Part shown: piece by piece, positions 1-7,710 of the stretch
Position numbering within the stretch: position 1 is the first letter of the stretch
How the letters are laid out: every line of letters begins with the position of its first letter
Source: Micromonospora parathelypteridis
Lineage (GTDB): Bacteria; Actinomycetota; Actinomycetes; Mycobacteriales; Micromonosporaceae
Assembly: GCF_014201145.1 (NCBI RefSeq)
Contig: NZ_JACHDP010000001.1
Location: 6,510,001 to 6,574,000 of the forward strand
Direction of reading: 5' to 3'
DNA length: 64,000 nucleotides
Program-made: the position numbers and the translations under genes
The notes under the pieces: generated by a model
Seen by the model: only the letters and a program-made list of their open reading frames with translations
The model's database searches: none
What the model was told of the DNA's origin: nothing

Positions 1-388
1 ATTTGCCTCGCACGGGTGGGCTGAGGGGGACGTGCCCGATCCGCAGGATCCGGAGACGTTCGTACGGTCGCGGTTGGACTGGGCGGAACTGGACAAGCCT
101 GAGCATCGGGAGATGTTGGCGTTCTACCAGCGGTTGATCGCGCTGCGTCGGTCTCTTCCTGATCTTTCTGATCCTCGGTTGAACGCTGTTTCTGTGCAGC
201 ATGGGGATCAGTTCCTGCTGATGCGGCGGGGGGAGACGCTGGTTGTCGCGAACCTGGCTGGGCGGGGGCAGGGGGTGTCACTGCCTGGGGTGGCTCGGCG
301 GGTGCTGCTGGCTACCGGGGAGGGGGTCACCGTTATGAGGGACCGGATCCAGTTGCCTGCGGAGACTGCGGCAATCGTGGCGCTCTGA
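1..388 (+). CDS. treZ: Malto-oligosyltrehalose trehalohydrolase, C-terminal fragment
   Basis: This is the 3' end of a gene that begins before the window; the frame is open from base 2. The first residues read FASHGWAEGDVPDPQDPETF, followed by a SRLDW motif. This matches the region near the end of the TIM barrel in TreZ, followed by the small C-terminal beta domain seen in GH13 enzymes. TreZ releases trehalose from maltooligosyl-trehalose made by TreY, in the cytoplasm. The treY partner would be expected upstream, outside the window. The family call is strong; start and length cannot be judged. About 128 residues are visible. Confidence 0.88.
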   Translation, partial: FASHGWAEGDVPDPQDPETFVRSRLDWAELDKPEHREMLAFYQRLIALRRSLPDLSDPRLNAVSVQHGDQFLLMRRGETLVVANLAGRGQGVSLPGVARRVLLATGEGVTVMRDRIQLPAETAAIVAL

Positions 389-690
389 GAGGTGCGCGAC
401 TCGCATAGTCTTATCGGCTCGCCTCGTCTACCCAAGATGAGTGGTTGATTGTCAAAGTCACGCGCCCGCGAACTCTAGGTCAGCCTGTAGGCGAACTCGA
501 CGTTGTAGTGGCGGTCTAGGCGCCGACTTGCTGTCCATATTCGCCCTTGAGTGGGTTAAGTAGATATCGGGCGCGATCGTGATTGGGATGCGTATTCGCG
601 GCGGATGCAGGCTGCATAAAATGGCAGACCCCACGAACGTTCGCGGTGTTCGCCAGCTTGCTGTACGCATAGGAGGATCACTGACCAATT
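389..690. other. Intergenic stretch, no gene seen
   Basis: These 302 bases between treZ and the DUF6082 gene hold only short, low-quality open frames. Base composition is less GC-rich than the neighbours, with patches such as the run around 555-575 and 615-625 that could carry the promoter of the downstream gene. An AGGAGG ribosome-binding sequence sits at about 671-676. I see no hairpin or RNA gene. Confidence 0.5.
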
Positions 691-1446
691 ATGCAGGAGT
701 TGGCCACGGAGGCTGATGTTGCATCCACATGCGAGGATGGTTCAAACATTCCTCGTCGTGGATGGAATAGCGTGATGTCCTATTGGTTCCGGAATCGGGC
801 AGTTGTAGTGTCGGCGCTGGTTGTGCTCCTAGCGGCGGTCGTCGGGCTGGTGCTCGTGTCGCCGTTCCTCATGGAAGTTCTGGCGGATGGAGACACGGAC
901 TGGGCCGAGCTGTCGAATATCGGGCAGGCGTACGGGGCGGTCACTGCGGTACTTTCTGCGCTCGCATTCATTGGTGTTGCCATCTCTCTGCTTCTTCAGT
1001 GGCGGCTGAACGTCATGTCACACGCTGTTTCTGCTAGAGAGAGGCATTTTGAGCTCATCAAGCTGACGATGGATCGCCCCGAAATCGCATACTTTGTAGA
1101 CGACGGGGCTGTCAGTACAGGCACCCTCGCGCAGCGCCTCAATATCAATCTTTGGATAGGTCATTGGTTTTTGTTGTGGAAGACCAGGGAGATTGATGAA
1201 TTTGGTCTGAAGAGGCAGCTTGCTGGGATGTTTCGTAATCCCGTCGCGCGAGAATGGTGGGGGGTATACGGGCCGACTTGGACTTCCAGCAAGGCTCGGC
1301 GCAGCCGCATCTTCGTGGAGCTGGCAAGTCGCGAGTGCGAGAACGCCGGACTCATTGCCTCGCCGGTGGGCGGCCCCAGCGCACCGGCGAACGGCGATCA
1401 GTATCCGGCCAGAAGGGGAGCGGCCCTGGCCAGCGAGCAGGACTGA
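691..1446 (+). CDS. DUF6082-type membrane protein
   Basis: A 251-residue protein of unknown function. Two hydrophobic segments are visible at roughly residues 38-60 and 80-103. A conserved-looking stretch around LSNIGQAYG lies between them, and a polar soluble domain of about 140 residues follows. This arrangement matches the actinobacterial DUF6082 family, usually one gene per locus with no known partner. The chosen ATG has AGGAGG upstream but with a long spacer of about 14 bases; an internal ATG at 775 (MSYWFRN) is a plausible alternative that would place the first membrane segment nearer the N-terminus. The last 30 residues look disordered. Confidence 0.6.
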   Translation: MQELATEADVASTCEDGSNIPRRGWNSVMSYWFRNRAVVVSALVVLLAAVVGLVLVSPFLMEVLADGDTDWAELSNIGQAYGAVTAVLSALAFIGVAISLLLQWRLNVMSHAVSARERHFELIKLTMDRPEIAYFVDDGAVSTGTLAQRLNINLWIGHWFLLWKTREIDEFGLKRQLAGMFRNPVAREWWGVYGPTWTSSKARRSRIFVELASRECENAGLIASPVGGPSAPANGDQYPARRGAALASEQD

Positions 1447-1529
1447 TCTGCGGCACCGGACTAGTCGCGTGGGGTTGAGAGGCAGTCGGCTCCCGGCGGC
1501 CGGCGAGTCGAGCTGGCACTGGAGAACGC

Positions 1530-2066
1530 TTATGCAGTCTGCGACGTTGGACCTGTTTGGTAACGTGCCTCGAACTCAGAAAACGAGGGTACGGCTGAGC
1601 CGCCAGCAAGGTAAATCGGACCTCGTCGTGCCCGGGCGCGGGTCGCCGCATCAACTCGTGCGGCGACGTTGTCGGGAAGACGCTGCTCGGCCTCAGCGCG
1701 CGGGAAAAAGGCGATGTCCTCCAACTCCTGTCCTGGCAGATCGAAGCTGTCGAGGTTGGCGATGGACCCGCAGTCGAACGTGAAGCTGAGGATCGCGCGC
1801 GGTCGTTGCCCGGCGGGTGGGGCCCAGTCGACCACGAGAAGATCACCTACCGCTACAGCGACCCCCAACTCCTCCCGAATCTCGCGGGCGCAGGCATCGT
1901 GCGGGTATTCGCCTTCGTCCACGTAGCCGCCAGGGAAGGCCCAGTGGTCCCTGTAGGTGGGCTTGACGAGCAGTACGTTGCCCGCTGGGTCGGTGATGAA
2001 GGCCGCTGCGGCTGCGTAGAAGGAAGCGAGGTTCGCGTACCACGTGGCGGGCTCCGTCCAGGTCAC
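1530..2066 (-). CDS. Nudix hydrolase
   Basis: A 178-residue single-domain Nudix protein. The Nudix box is clear at about residues 46-68 (G-x5-E-x7-REIREELG), preceded by the beta-strand run DPAGNVLLVKPTY and HWAFPGGYVDEG. Nudix enzymes hydrolyse a nucleoside diphosphate linked to another group, using metal bound by the glutamates of the box. The substrate cannot be told from sequence. Nothing nearby forms an obvious operon with it: it ends close to the convergent plus-strand DUF6082 gene and starts 41 bases after the end of the minus-strand regulator at 2107-3465. Confidence 0.88.
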   Translation of the reverse strand: MTWTEPATWYANLASFYAAAAAFITDPAGNVLLVKPTYRDHWAFPGGYVDEGEYPHDACAREIREELGVAVAVGDLLVVDWAPPAGQRPRAILSFTFDCGSIANLDSFDLPGQELEDIAFFPRAEAEQRLPDNVAARVDAATRARARRGPIYLAGGSAVPSFSEFEARYQTGPTSQTA

Positions 2067-2106
2067 CTCGGTGACGCTAGCGGACCCGTCTAGGGGTGCT
2101 CTTGCT

Positions 2107-3465
2107 TCACGTGACTGTTGGCAAGACCGCCAGTGCGTGCAGGACTTCGTTGACCTGGGGCGATGCCCGTTGTGGACTGAGAGTCGTAGTGAGTTCGCGG
2201 ACGCGCTGTTGAACCCGCGCAGACTGGATGCCCGGTGTGTCCTCCACTAACTTTCGGCCCCAGATGCAGGAGGCGTCGGTGTCTCCAGCGCGGGCATGAG
2301 TCACGGCGACGAGAGCGATGTGCAGGGCACGCGTCCGGGTGTTCTGGCTGTTGAGGATGAGCGCGTCGGGGGCGTGTCGGAGGGCCTGCGAGTACAGATG
2401 CAGGTCGCCCAGGCACCTCAGCGCGGCCCCGGCCAGGTGGGCAGGGCTGAAGTAGCCGACCCAGCGCGGGCCGGGATCTGTGCCCGTCCGGGCGAGAGCA
2501 CGTTCAGCCTTGGTGAGGGCGAGCTGGCAGGCACGCCGCTCGCCTGACTGACCGTAAGCGGTAGCGGCGGTGGCGTGCAGCCGAGCCAGCACGGCAGCGG
2601 GTGCGCGGCCGGCTCCGTCAATAGCTGCTTCGACGAGTCGAGTCGCCGCCCGGGCGTGCCCCAAGAACACAGCCTGGGTGGCGAGGTTCGCCAGCAGGTG
2701 AGCGCCGTAGAGGCGGTCGTCAGCGGCTTTCGCGAGGCGCAGGCCGAGGGTCACATGATGTTGCGCCATTGCATGTTCGCCCGCGTCGTACGACATGAAG
2801 GCGAGTTGGCCGGAGAGTGTTGCCGCTGCACGCATGAGGTCGCGCCCCACGGCATCGGTATAGGTGCCACCCAGCATGGGCGCGACCTGACGTACGAGGA
2901 AGTCGGCCATGACTGCACGGGCGTGCGGAGAGCCGCTGCCGTGACGTCGGTCGAGATCCGTGAAGTGGTCCGCCAGCGCGTACAGCGATTGGACGTCGGT
3001 GGAGCTGACCTGATGTCGGCCGTTCCGGCTGACCGCCTCGTCAGGCAGGTCATAGCGCCAGCCCAATGCTGCCTCTAGTGCTTTGCCGCTGTCGAACGCC
3101 CCGCTGGCTTGCTGGTTGAGGTGCCTAGCCAGCCTCGTCCAGATCTGCTCGGCGGTATCGATCGCCCCATTGAGGGACGCGGTGTAGACACACATTCCGA
3201 TGCTGTCGGTTGCGCCGAACCCCAACTCCATGACGGCGACTGAGCGACCGAGCTTGCGGGCAAGCGTTTCGGTCATGGCGGCTTGGACATGCTCGCCAGG
3301 CCGGCGACCGCGCAACCACCAGTAGACGCTGGCAGCGTCGTAGCGCCAGGCTCCCTCGTTGCGGCCGGCGTGGTTGAGCTGCCGAGCGAAAGCCGCGTGC
3401 GCGTTACCGTAGCCGGCGGCAAGTAGCAGCCCTTCGAACGCTGCGTTCGTCACCGGTCGCGCCAT
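2107..3465 (-). CDS. HTH regulator with TPR-like helical C-terminal domain
   Basis: A 452-residue protein. The first 75 residues look like a helix-turn-helix (AFARQLNHAG, then SVYWWLRGRRPGE). The rest is alpha-helical, alanine and leucine rich, with repeated A-x3-L-G-type helical pairs resembling tetratricopeptide repeats. Such proteins are numerous in actinomycetes and are mostly unassigned regulators. The start at 3463-3465 is chosen because GGAGG lies eight bases upstream; the open frame continues much further upstream but that extension overlaps the divergent gene and reads as low-complexity arginine/proline. It is transcribed away from the XRE/TPR regulator at 3837, with about 220 bases between them. 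Confidence 0.68.
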   Translation of the reverse strand: MARPVTNAAFEGLLLAAGYGNAHAAFARQLNHAGRNEGAWRYDAASVYWWLRGRRPGEHVQAAMTETLARKLGRSVAVMELGFGATDSIGMCVYTASLNGAIDTAEQIWTRLARHLNQQASGAFDSGKALEAALGWRYDLPDEAVSRNGRHQVSSTDVQSLYALADHFTDLDRRHGSGSPHARAVMADFLVRQVAPMLGGTYTDAVGRDLMRAAATLSGQLAFMSYDAGEHAMAQHHVTLGLRLAKAADDRLYGAHLLANLATQAVFLGHARAATRLVEAAIDGAGRAPAAVLARLHATAATAYGQSGERRACQLALTKAERALARTGTDPGPRWVGYFSPAHLAGAALRCLGDLHLYSQALRHAPDALILNSQNTRTRALHIALVAVTHARAGDTDASCIWGRKLVEDTPGIQSARVQQRVRELTTTLSPQRASPQVNEVLHALAVLPTVT

Positions 3466-3688
3466 GGTTCTGCCTCCAGGCATCAGCCAACTACCAACAG
3501 TGATGAGCCTATGGGCTGCTGCGGTCCTATGGGGACCTGCACAACCCTGCGCAACCCACGTCGTGAGCAGCGCAATCGAGCGCATCGCTTGCCATCTGGT
3601 CCGCCGATCGGCAGCCCGCTTCGCTGATTGCAGAAGTCCTGGGCGGCGGCGAAGTCTGAGCGTCGCGCCCCGGTTGACGGAGGTGGCT

Positions 3689-3850
3689 ATGCAGGGTGAC
3701 GAGTCAGCGAGCAAAGGCGAGCAGTCGGAGGCGGCCGAGCGGGAGGCTGCCAAACAGCGCCTCCTTGCCCAGGCCGAAGCGGAACGCGTACCCGTGGACG
3801 ACACGACCCGCGCGGTCCCGGACCGGCGGTGGCGGCGTGACCAACGATGA
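3689..3850 (+). CDS. Small charged protein, 53 residues, translationally coupled to the next regulator
   Basis: A short open frame starting MQGDESASKGEQSEAAERE, rich in Glu, Ala, Lys and Arg, predicted to be one long helix with a disordered tail. Support comes from a good ribosome-binding sequence (GGAGGT at 3679-3684, five bases before the ATG) and from a 14-base overlap with the GTG start of the downstream XRE regulator. The overlap suggests coupled translation. No family is recognised. It could alternatively be only a translated leader that couples expression of the regulator. Confidence 0.45.
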   Translation: MQGDESASKGEQSEAAEREAAKQRLLAQAEAERVPVDDTTRAVPDRRWRRDQR

Positions 3851-5060
3851 CGTCCCGATCGGCCGGCGGGTGGCCCGATGGCGGGTGCGGCGGTCGATGA
3901 CGCAGCAGATGCTTGCCGACCGGTTGCGTAGGTCGAAGAGCTGGGTGGACAAGGTGGAGCGGGGCGTGCGCTCTCTGGACCGGTACTCGGTGATCCAGGA
4001 GTTGGCCCACGTCCTGCGGGTCGACCCGGAGGTGCTGCTCGGCCAGCAGCCGAGCACCCCTGCCGGCCCGCCGGACGGGGTCGACGACATCCGGGCCGCT
4101 CTCGCCCGCTACGACACCCCGCAGGCACCGGCCCAGCCGCCGGAGGAGCTGCGGCGGGAGGTCGGGTACGCCTGGTTGACCTACCAGCACGCGCACTACC
4201 GACAGTTGGTGCGCCTGCTGCCGGGTCTGCTCGACGCCGCCCAGGCCGCGCGGTCACCGGAGTTGCTGGTGCAGGCGTACCGGATCACCTCGTCGCTGCT
4301 GGTCAAGCTCGGCGAGGCTGACCTCGCCTGGCTGGCCGCCGACCGCGCGATGACCACCGCCGCCGACAACCCGATCCTCGCGGCAACGGCCACCATCTCG
4401 GTAGGCCAGGCGCTCCGCGCCCAGGACCGCAACCACCTGGCCCTGACCGCCCTGCTACCCGCCGCCAACCGCGTCCTTCAACCCGCAATCCGCTCTGGTG
4501 ATCAAGAGGCTTGCGTCAGTTTCGGAGATCAAACCGCCCGGAAACCTCTTGATCACGGGGGACAGGGCGAGGGGAGGGGAGTGGGTGGGGTGTTGTTGGT
4601 GCAGGCCGCGCTGGCGGCCGCTGGGTGCGGCGAGCACCGGCGGGCCGACGAGTTGATCGACCGGGCCGCGGGGATCGCGGCGCAGATCAGGGGGTACGAC
4701 GATCAGCACCGCACCAGCTTCGGACCGATCGCCGTCGAGGTGGCGCGGGTGCTGGTGGCGGCCTTGCGGGGTGACGTTGCCGAGGCGGTGCGGCGGCACG
4801 TGACCGTGGTGCGGCGGGAGGCGTGGCGGCGGTTGCCGGCCGAGTATCGGGGCGCGTACCTGGTGGACGCCGCACGGGCGTACCTGCAGGTGGGTGACCT
4901 GCGCGGCGCCGCACGGGCGCTGGTGGACGCGGACAGTGTCGCGCCGGCCGAGGTTCGGTGTCGGCCTCTGGTGCGTACCGTGATCGCCGATGTTGCCCGC
5001 GCGCAGCCGGCGCCGGCCGGCGTGGCGCGACTGGCGACGCTGGTCGGCCTCACCCGCTGA
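3837..5060 (+). CDS. XRE-family regulator with helical (TPR-like) C-terminal domain, carrying a repeat insertion
   Basis: A 407-residue protein from the GTG at 3837. Residues about 8-62 are an XRE helix-turn-helix (TQQMLADRLRRSKSWVDKVE), the usual form in Streptomyces and Micromonospora regulators. A long alpha-helical domain follows. Codons about 218-250 are unlike the rest: they contain a hairpin repeat (4498-4556) and several codons rare in this genome, inserted between the helices ending NRVLQPA and starting GVLLVQAALAAAG. The reading frame survives, so an in-frame insertion is the simplest reading. Upstream translation starts are possible but that stretch overlaps the small gene at 3689-3850. 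Ligand and targets are unknown. Confidence 0.72.
   Translation: MTNDDVPIGRRVARWRVRRSMTQQMLADRLRRSKSWVDKVERGVRSLDRYSVIQELAHVLRVDPEVLLGQQPSTPAGPPDGVDDIRAALARYDTPQAPAQPPEELRREVGYAWLTYQHAHYRQLVRLLPGLLDAAQAARSPELLVQAYRITSSLLVKLGEADLAWLAADRAMTTAADNPILAATATISVGQALRAQDRNHLALTALLPAANRVLQPAIRSGDQEACVSFGDQTARKPLDHGGQGEGRGVGGVLLVQAALAAAGCGEHRRADELIDRAAGIAAQIRGYDDQHRTSFGPIAVEVARVLVAALRGDVAEAVRRHVTVVRREAWRRLPAEYRGAYLVDAARAYLQVGDLRGAARALVDADSVAPAEVRCRPLVRTVIADVARAQPAPAGVARLATLVGLTR
4498..4556. repeat. Hairpin repeat inserted in a coding region
   Basis: Perfect 12-base inverted arms (GTGATCAAGAGG at 4498-4509 and its complement at 4545-4556) enclose 35 bases. The enclosed part is AT-richer than the gene around it and has a weaker inner complementarity. 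It lies in the middle of the regulator's helical domain and keeps the frame open. It resembles intergenic palindromic repeats that are mobile in bacterial genomes. Confidence 0.7.
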
Positions 5061-5227
5061 CCGACCGGCGTCCGGCCACCACCACGCGAGCGCCGGTCGG
5101 GCGCAGGAGCGATTACGGGTTCTCAGGGATGCCGGATTGGGCGATGAGCCGGCCGACGGCCTGGACGGGGTTTCCGGGGACGCAAGTTTCGGGCATGTAC
5201 CTGGGCACTGCTGGAGGGGAGACGGCA

Positions 5228-5569
5228 ATGCTGGTAACTGGTTATCTCGGCGCGGTGCTCATCGGTGCCCTCGTCGGCCTGCTCGGCCGACTGATCCTGC
5301 CGGGGAGGCAGCGGATCGGGCTCTTCGCCACGTTCGTCATCGGCGTCGGCTCGGCGGTGCTGGGCACCGTGGTCGCCAGGGCGCTCGATATCGACGACGG
5401 GGCCAACGTGGAGGTGTGGGTGCTGCGCTGGGACTGGGTTGTGCTCGCGATCCAGGTCGGCTTGGCGATTATCGCCGTGGCGCTGGCGAACATGCTCACC
5501 TTCACCCGGCTTGCCGGCGGCGACGACAAGCCCCGTCGGCGTGCCCGTCGCAGCCAGGCCAAGAGCTGA
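5228..5569 (+). CDS. GlsB/YeaQ/YmgE-type small membrane protein
   Basis: A 113-residue protein with three hydrophobic segments. The N-terminal LVTGYLGAVLIGALVGLLGR and the later glycine-rich segment fit the transglycosylase-associated (YeaQ/YmgE) family, usually stress-induced inner-membrane proteins. The C-terminus is short and very basic (RRRARRSQ). The start at 5228 is chosen for the GGAGGGGAG sequence just upstream; the open frame extends to 4958 but those residues overlap the regulator gene. It stands alone and converges with the acetoacetate-decarboxylase-like gene. Confidence 0.75.
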   Translation: MLVTGYLGAVLIGALVGLLGRLILPGRQRIGLFATFVIGVGSAVLGTVVARALDIDDGANVEVWVLRWDWVVLAIQVGLAIIAVALANMLTFTRLAGGDDKPRRRARRSQAKS

Positions 5570-5584
5570 GATTCGATTACGGGC

Positions 5585-6256
5585 TCAGTCGAGTACGGAC
5601 TCGCCGCCCGGGTAGGCGAACGACGCGCGCGGTGAGTAGAAGCCCCAGACGATTTCCAGCGGATTTGCCGGACGCAGCGCGTACACGGGGTGGTCGGGTT
5701 CGAGGAACTCCAGCGACTCGACCTCGAACGGGTCGACCGGCTCGGCCACGAACGGGTAGTTGCCGCTGTGCAGCTTCCCGTCCAGGCGGGTGAGGTAGCG
5801 CAGTTGGCCTCGGTTGACGGCGTCGCCGGTGTGCCCGACGCGGGCCGTTGTCCTGATCACGGGCACGCCGTCCGCCTCGGTGGTCGCGATCAGCCGACGC
5901 CCGCGTACCTCGATGGTGGTCTTTCCCGGGGTCGCCGGCACGCCCCGGGCTTCGGCGTAGGCGCGGACGACCGGGCTGGAATTGAAGTACTGGGTCCACC
6001 AGCGACCGGGCGTGACGCCGTCGGGAGCGTCGACCCCGGAGAGGTCCGGCCCGATGTACGTCAGGGAGTAGGCGCCGAAGCCATTGGTCTGCCCGGCGTC
6101 GTCGACGACGTACTGGTTCATGAAGACCTGGTGGTTCGGCGCGGGCTTGAGCCCGTCGGGCACCAGGGCGGCCACCGCGTCGGGGTCGGCCGGTAGCCAA
6201 CCGAAGTAGATCATTCTGCTGTTCACGACGAGCTGCGGAGCGACGAGTTCGGTCAC
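5585..6256 (-). CDS. Acetoacetate decarboxylase (ADC) superfamily protein
   Basis: About 223 residues from the GTG at 6254-6256, which has GGAAGGA upstream. The sequence has the ADC-like barrel pattern: MIYFGWLPADPDAVAALVPDG near the start, a GAYSLTYIG strand, and PGKTTIEVRGR. Members of this superfamily decarboxylate or hydrate beta-keto acids using a lysine Schiff base; many actinobacterial members have lost the lysine and their chemistry is unknown. I cannot assign the lysine with confidence. The longer reading frame up to 6340 lacks a ribosome-binding site. Confidence 0.65.
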   Translation of the reverse strand: MTELVAPQLVVNSRMIYFGWLPADPDAVAALVPDGLKPAPNHQVFMNQYVVDDAGQTNGFGAYSLTYIGPDLSGVDAPDGVTPGRWWTQYFNSSPVVRAYAEARGVPATPGKTTIEVRGRRLIATTEADGVPVIRTTARVGHTGDAVNRGQLRYLTRLDGKLHSGNYPFVAEPVDPFEVESLEFLEPDHPVYALRPANPLEIVWGFYSPRASFAYPGGESVLD

Positions 6257-6376
6257 GAGGGGTCCTTCCGCTGGGCATCGATACGTAGCCGCGACGCTAC
6301 GGAGTCGCCCGACGCCCGGACAACGACGGATTGCCGACATGCCAACCCGTCCGGCTCACGACCAGGGGCGGGACGC

Positions 6377-6412
6377 AGCGGAGGGACCACCCGTCCGAGT
6401 GGTCCCTCCGCT
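6377..6412. terminator. Strong hairpin, probable terminator
   Basis: A perfect 14-base stem (AGCGGAGGGACCAC and its complement) with an 8-base loop. It lies between the minus-strand SHOCT operon end and the start of the ADC-like gene, so it probably ends transcription coming from the operon. Confidence 0.7.
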
Positions 6413-6478
6413 GGCGTGCTGGTGAGTGGCTAAACTTCAGGTTGGCAGTTCACCTGTGCTCTGCTGCGGCGGGCGCAG

Positions 6479-6510
6479 CCTCGGGAGGGTGTTCCAGCAC
6501 CCTCTCGAGG
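6479..6510. terminator. Hairpin just past the SHOCT gene stop
   Basis: A 13-base stem with one mismatch (CCTCGGGAGGGTG against CACCCTCTCGAGG) and a 6-base loop, 21 bases beyond the stop of the gene at 6532. Probably the first of two tandem terminators of the DUF2089 operon. Confidence 0.6.
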
Positions 6511-6531
6511 GGCCGTCCCGTCAGACGGCGC

Positions 6532-6954
6532 CTACTCGCAGAAGACCCGCACGGTGGCATCGGGGGAGTCCACCTCCACGGTCACCTCGTCGAGGTGCTC
6601 CACGAGCGCCTCCAACTGCTCGGGCTTGAGCTGCGTCAGGTCGATCGGCACGCCCGAGTCGCTGAGTGAGGCGTTGGCCTTGACCAGGGCCTGCGGCGGG
6701 ATCAGCGCCGCCAGCCGTACGCCGGCCCGCAGCAGTTGCAGTGGCACCCGCACGTTGACCCGCGACGGCTCGCCGTTGTCGGTGGCGTCCACCATCACCC
6801 GCAGGTACTTCACCTTGCCCTTCGGTCGGGCGTCGTGACTTGCCGTCGCCGGTGCCTGGTCCCGTTCGAGTGCGGCGATGAGCTGGTCCGCCTCCTCGGC
6901 GGTGATCTTGCCGGCGGCAAGCATGTCGAGGATGTCCTTGCGTTGTTCGGTCAT
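6532..6954 (-). CDS. SHOCT-like-domain protein, third gene of DUF2089 operon
   Basis: A 140-residue protein. The N-terminal 35 residues (DILDMLAAGKITAEEADQLIAAL) are the short helical SHOCT-like module found in YvlB/LiaX-type envelope-stress proteins. The remaining part alternates strands and ends with an acidic segment. It is the last gene of a three-gene minus-strand unit: 11 bases separate it from the membrane protein before it, and an AGGAGAGG ribosome-binding sequence precedes its ATG. The same SHOCT-like motif (LRRGEITTQQALAEL) appears at the end of the first gene of the operon, suggesting an interaction or shared ancestry. Function unknown. Confidence 0.7.
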   Translation of the reverse strand: MTEQRKDILDMLAAGKITAEEADQLIAALERDQAPATASHDARPKGKVKYLRVMVDATDNGEPSRVNVRVPLQLLRAGVRLAALIPPQALVKANASLSDSGVPIDLTQLKPEQLEALVEHLDEVTVEVDSPDATVRVFCE

Positions 6955-6965
6955 TCGAACCTCTC

Positions 6966-7223
6966 CTATCGGATAGCCACGAGCACGGCCATGCGGTCCT
7001 GCTCGATGTCGAAACGGGCGCCGGGCAGCGCGGAGATGACGCGCCAACCGGTGCCGAGTGCCCGCATCACACCGATGCGGAACACGACGCAGGCCACGAT
7101 CGCCGCCAGCACGACCAGGACCACGACCGGGAAGAGCACGAGCGCCACGGGGAGCACCGGAACCCAGAGGCGGATGGGCCGGCGGTCCGGGCGGTGGACC
7201 TTGACGGTCACCAGCTGCGGCAT
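6966..7223 (-). CDS. Small single-span membrane protein, second gene of DUF2089 operon
   Basis: An 85-residue protein with a very hydrophobic central run (residues about 22-48) flanked by arginine-rich residues on the N-terminal side, suggesting one long or two short membrane segments. No family recognised. Its ATG overlaps the stop of the DUF2089 gene by one base (TGATG), so the two are translationally coupled. Position between a DNA-binding-like protein and a SHOCT protein suggests a membrane sensing or anchoring role, which is inference. Confidence 0.65.
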   Translation of the reverse strand: MPQLVTVKVHRPDRRPIRLWVPVLPVALVLFPVVVLVVLAAIVACVVFRIGVMRALGTGWRVISALPGARFDIEQDRMAVLVAIR

Positions 7224-7600
7224 CAACTGCGGCCGTCCAGCTCGGCCAGCGCCTGCTGCGTGGTGATCTCACCGCGGCGCAACCTGTCGATGATGTCGGC
7301 CCGCGAGGGCGCCGGGTCGGTCTCGACGAAGTCGAGCATCTGCGTGATCCGGTTGAGTCGTGACTTGATCGTCGGGTAGCTCACCCCGAAGATGCGTTCC
7401 ATCTCCTTGATCGAACCGTGGCAGCGCACGAAGGCCGTGACGAAGACCTGATCCTCGACGTTGAGCTGAGCCAGTTGCGGTAGCTCGAACTCGCCCTCGA
7501 TCGCGACGCCGTTGCTGGCCAGGCGCACCCGCTCGACGACGAACGGCTGGCCTCGCGTCAGGCTGGTGAGTTCCTGCCAGTCCATCGCCTGTTCTGTCAT
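7223..7600 (-). CDS. DUF2089 family protein (HTH-like regulator), first gene of operon
   Basis: A 125-residue protein. The middle part (FELPQLAQLNVEDQVFVTAFVRCHGSIKEMERIFGVSYPTIKSRLNRI; shown here only as landmarks, residues about 38-85) is the DUF2089 core, containing a helix-turn-helix-like IKEMERIFGVSYPTIKSRL. A SHOCT-like tail (RRGEITTQQALAEL) ends the protein. DUF2089 proteins are thought to act as small DNA-binding regulators of neighbouring membrane-protein genes. The ATG opens a three-gene operon behind an unusually AT-rich upstream region. Confidence 0.75.
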   Translation of the reverse strand: MTEQAMDWQELTSLTRGQPFVVERVRLASNGVAIEGEFELPQLAQLNVEDQVFVTAFVRCHGSIKEMERIFGVSYPTIKSRLNRITQMLDFVETDPAPSRADIIDRLRRGEITTQQALAELDGRS

Positions 7601-7670
7601 ACCTAAATCTTAAACTCAGAAATCTTCAACTTCCAAGAGGTACACCTTAACTTTCTTAAGATCGCGCTCA
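7601..7670 (-). promoter_or_regulatory. AT-rich promoter/operator region of the DUF2089 operon
   Basis: About 65 bases before the DUF2089 start are strikingly AT-rich for this genome and contain repeated half-sites of the form CTTAA / TTAAG (near 7613, 7650 and 7659 on the plus strand). They also contain an AGGTAC that could be near the -10 region. The pattern suggests an autoregulated promoter, but no exact -35/-10 pair can be fixed. Confidence 0.45.
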
Positions 7671-7710
7671 TGGGCGTGGAGGTGGCCGTCGGCCGGCGAC
7701 GCAGACGCGC

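Noticed and set aside
2107..4257. Extension of the TPR regulator to 716 residues.
   Set aside because: The upstream 260 residues are Pro/Arg low-complexity, overlap the divergent regulator, and a good ribosome-binding site marks the start at 3465.
4687..5228. Open frames on the minus strand opposite the XRE regulator end (up to 257 residues).
   Set aside because: Low-complexity Arg/Pro/His composition, no start signal, and antisense to a motif-bearing gene.
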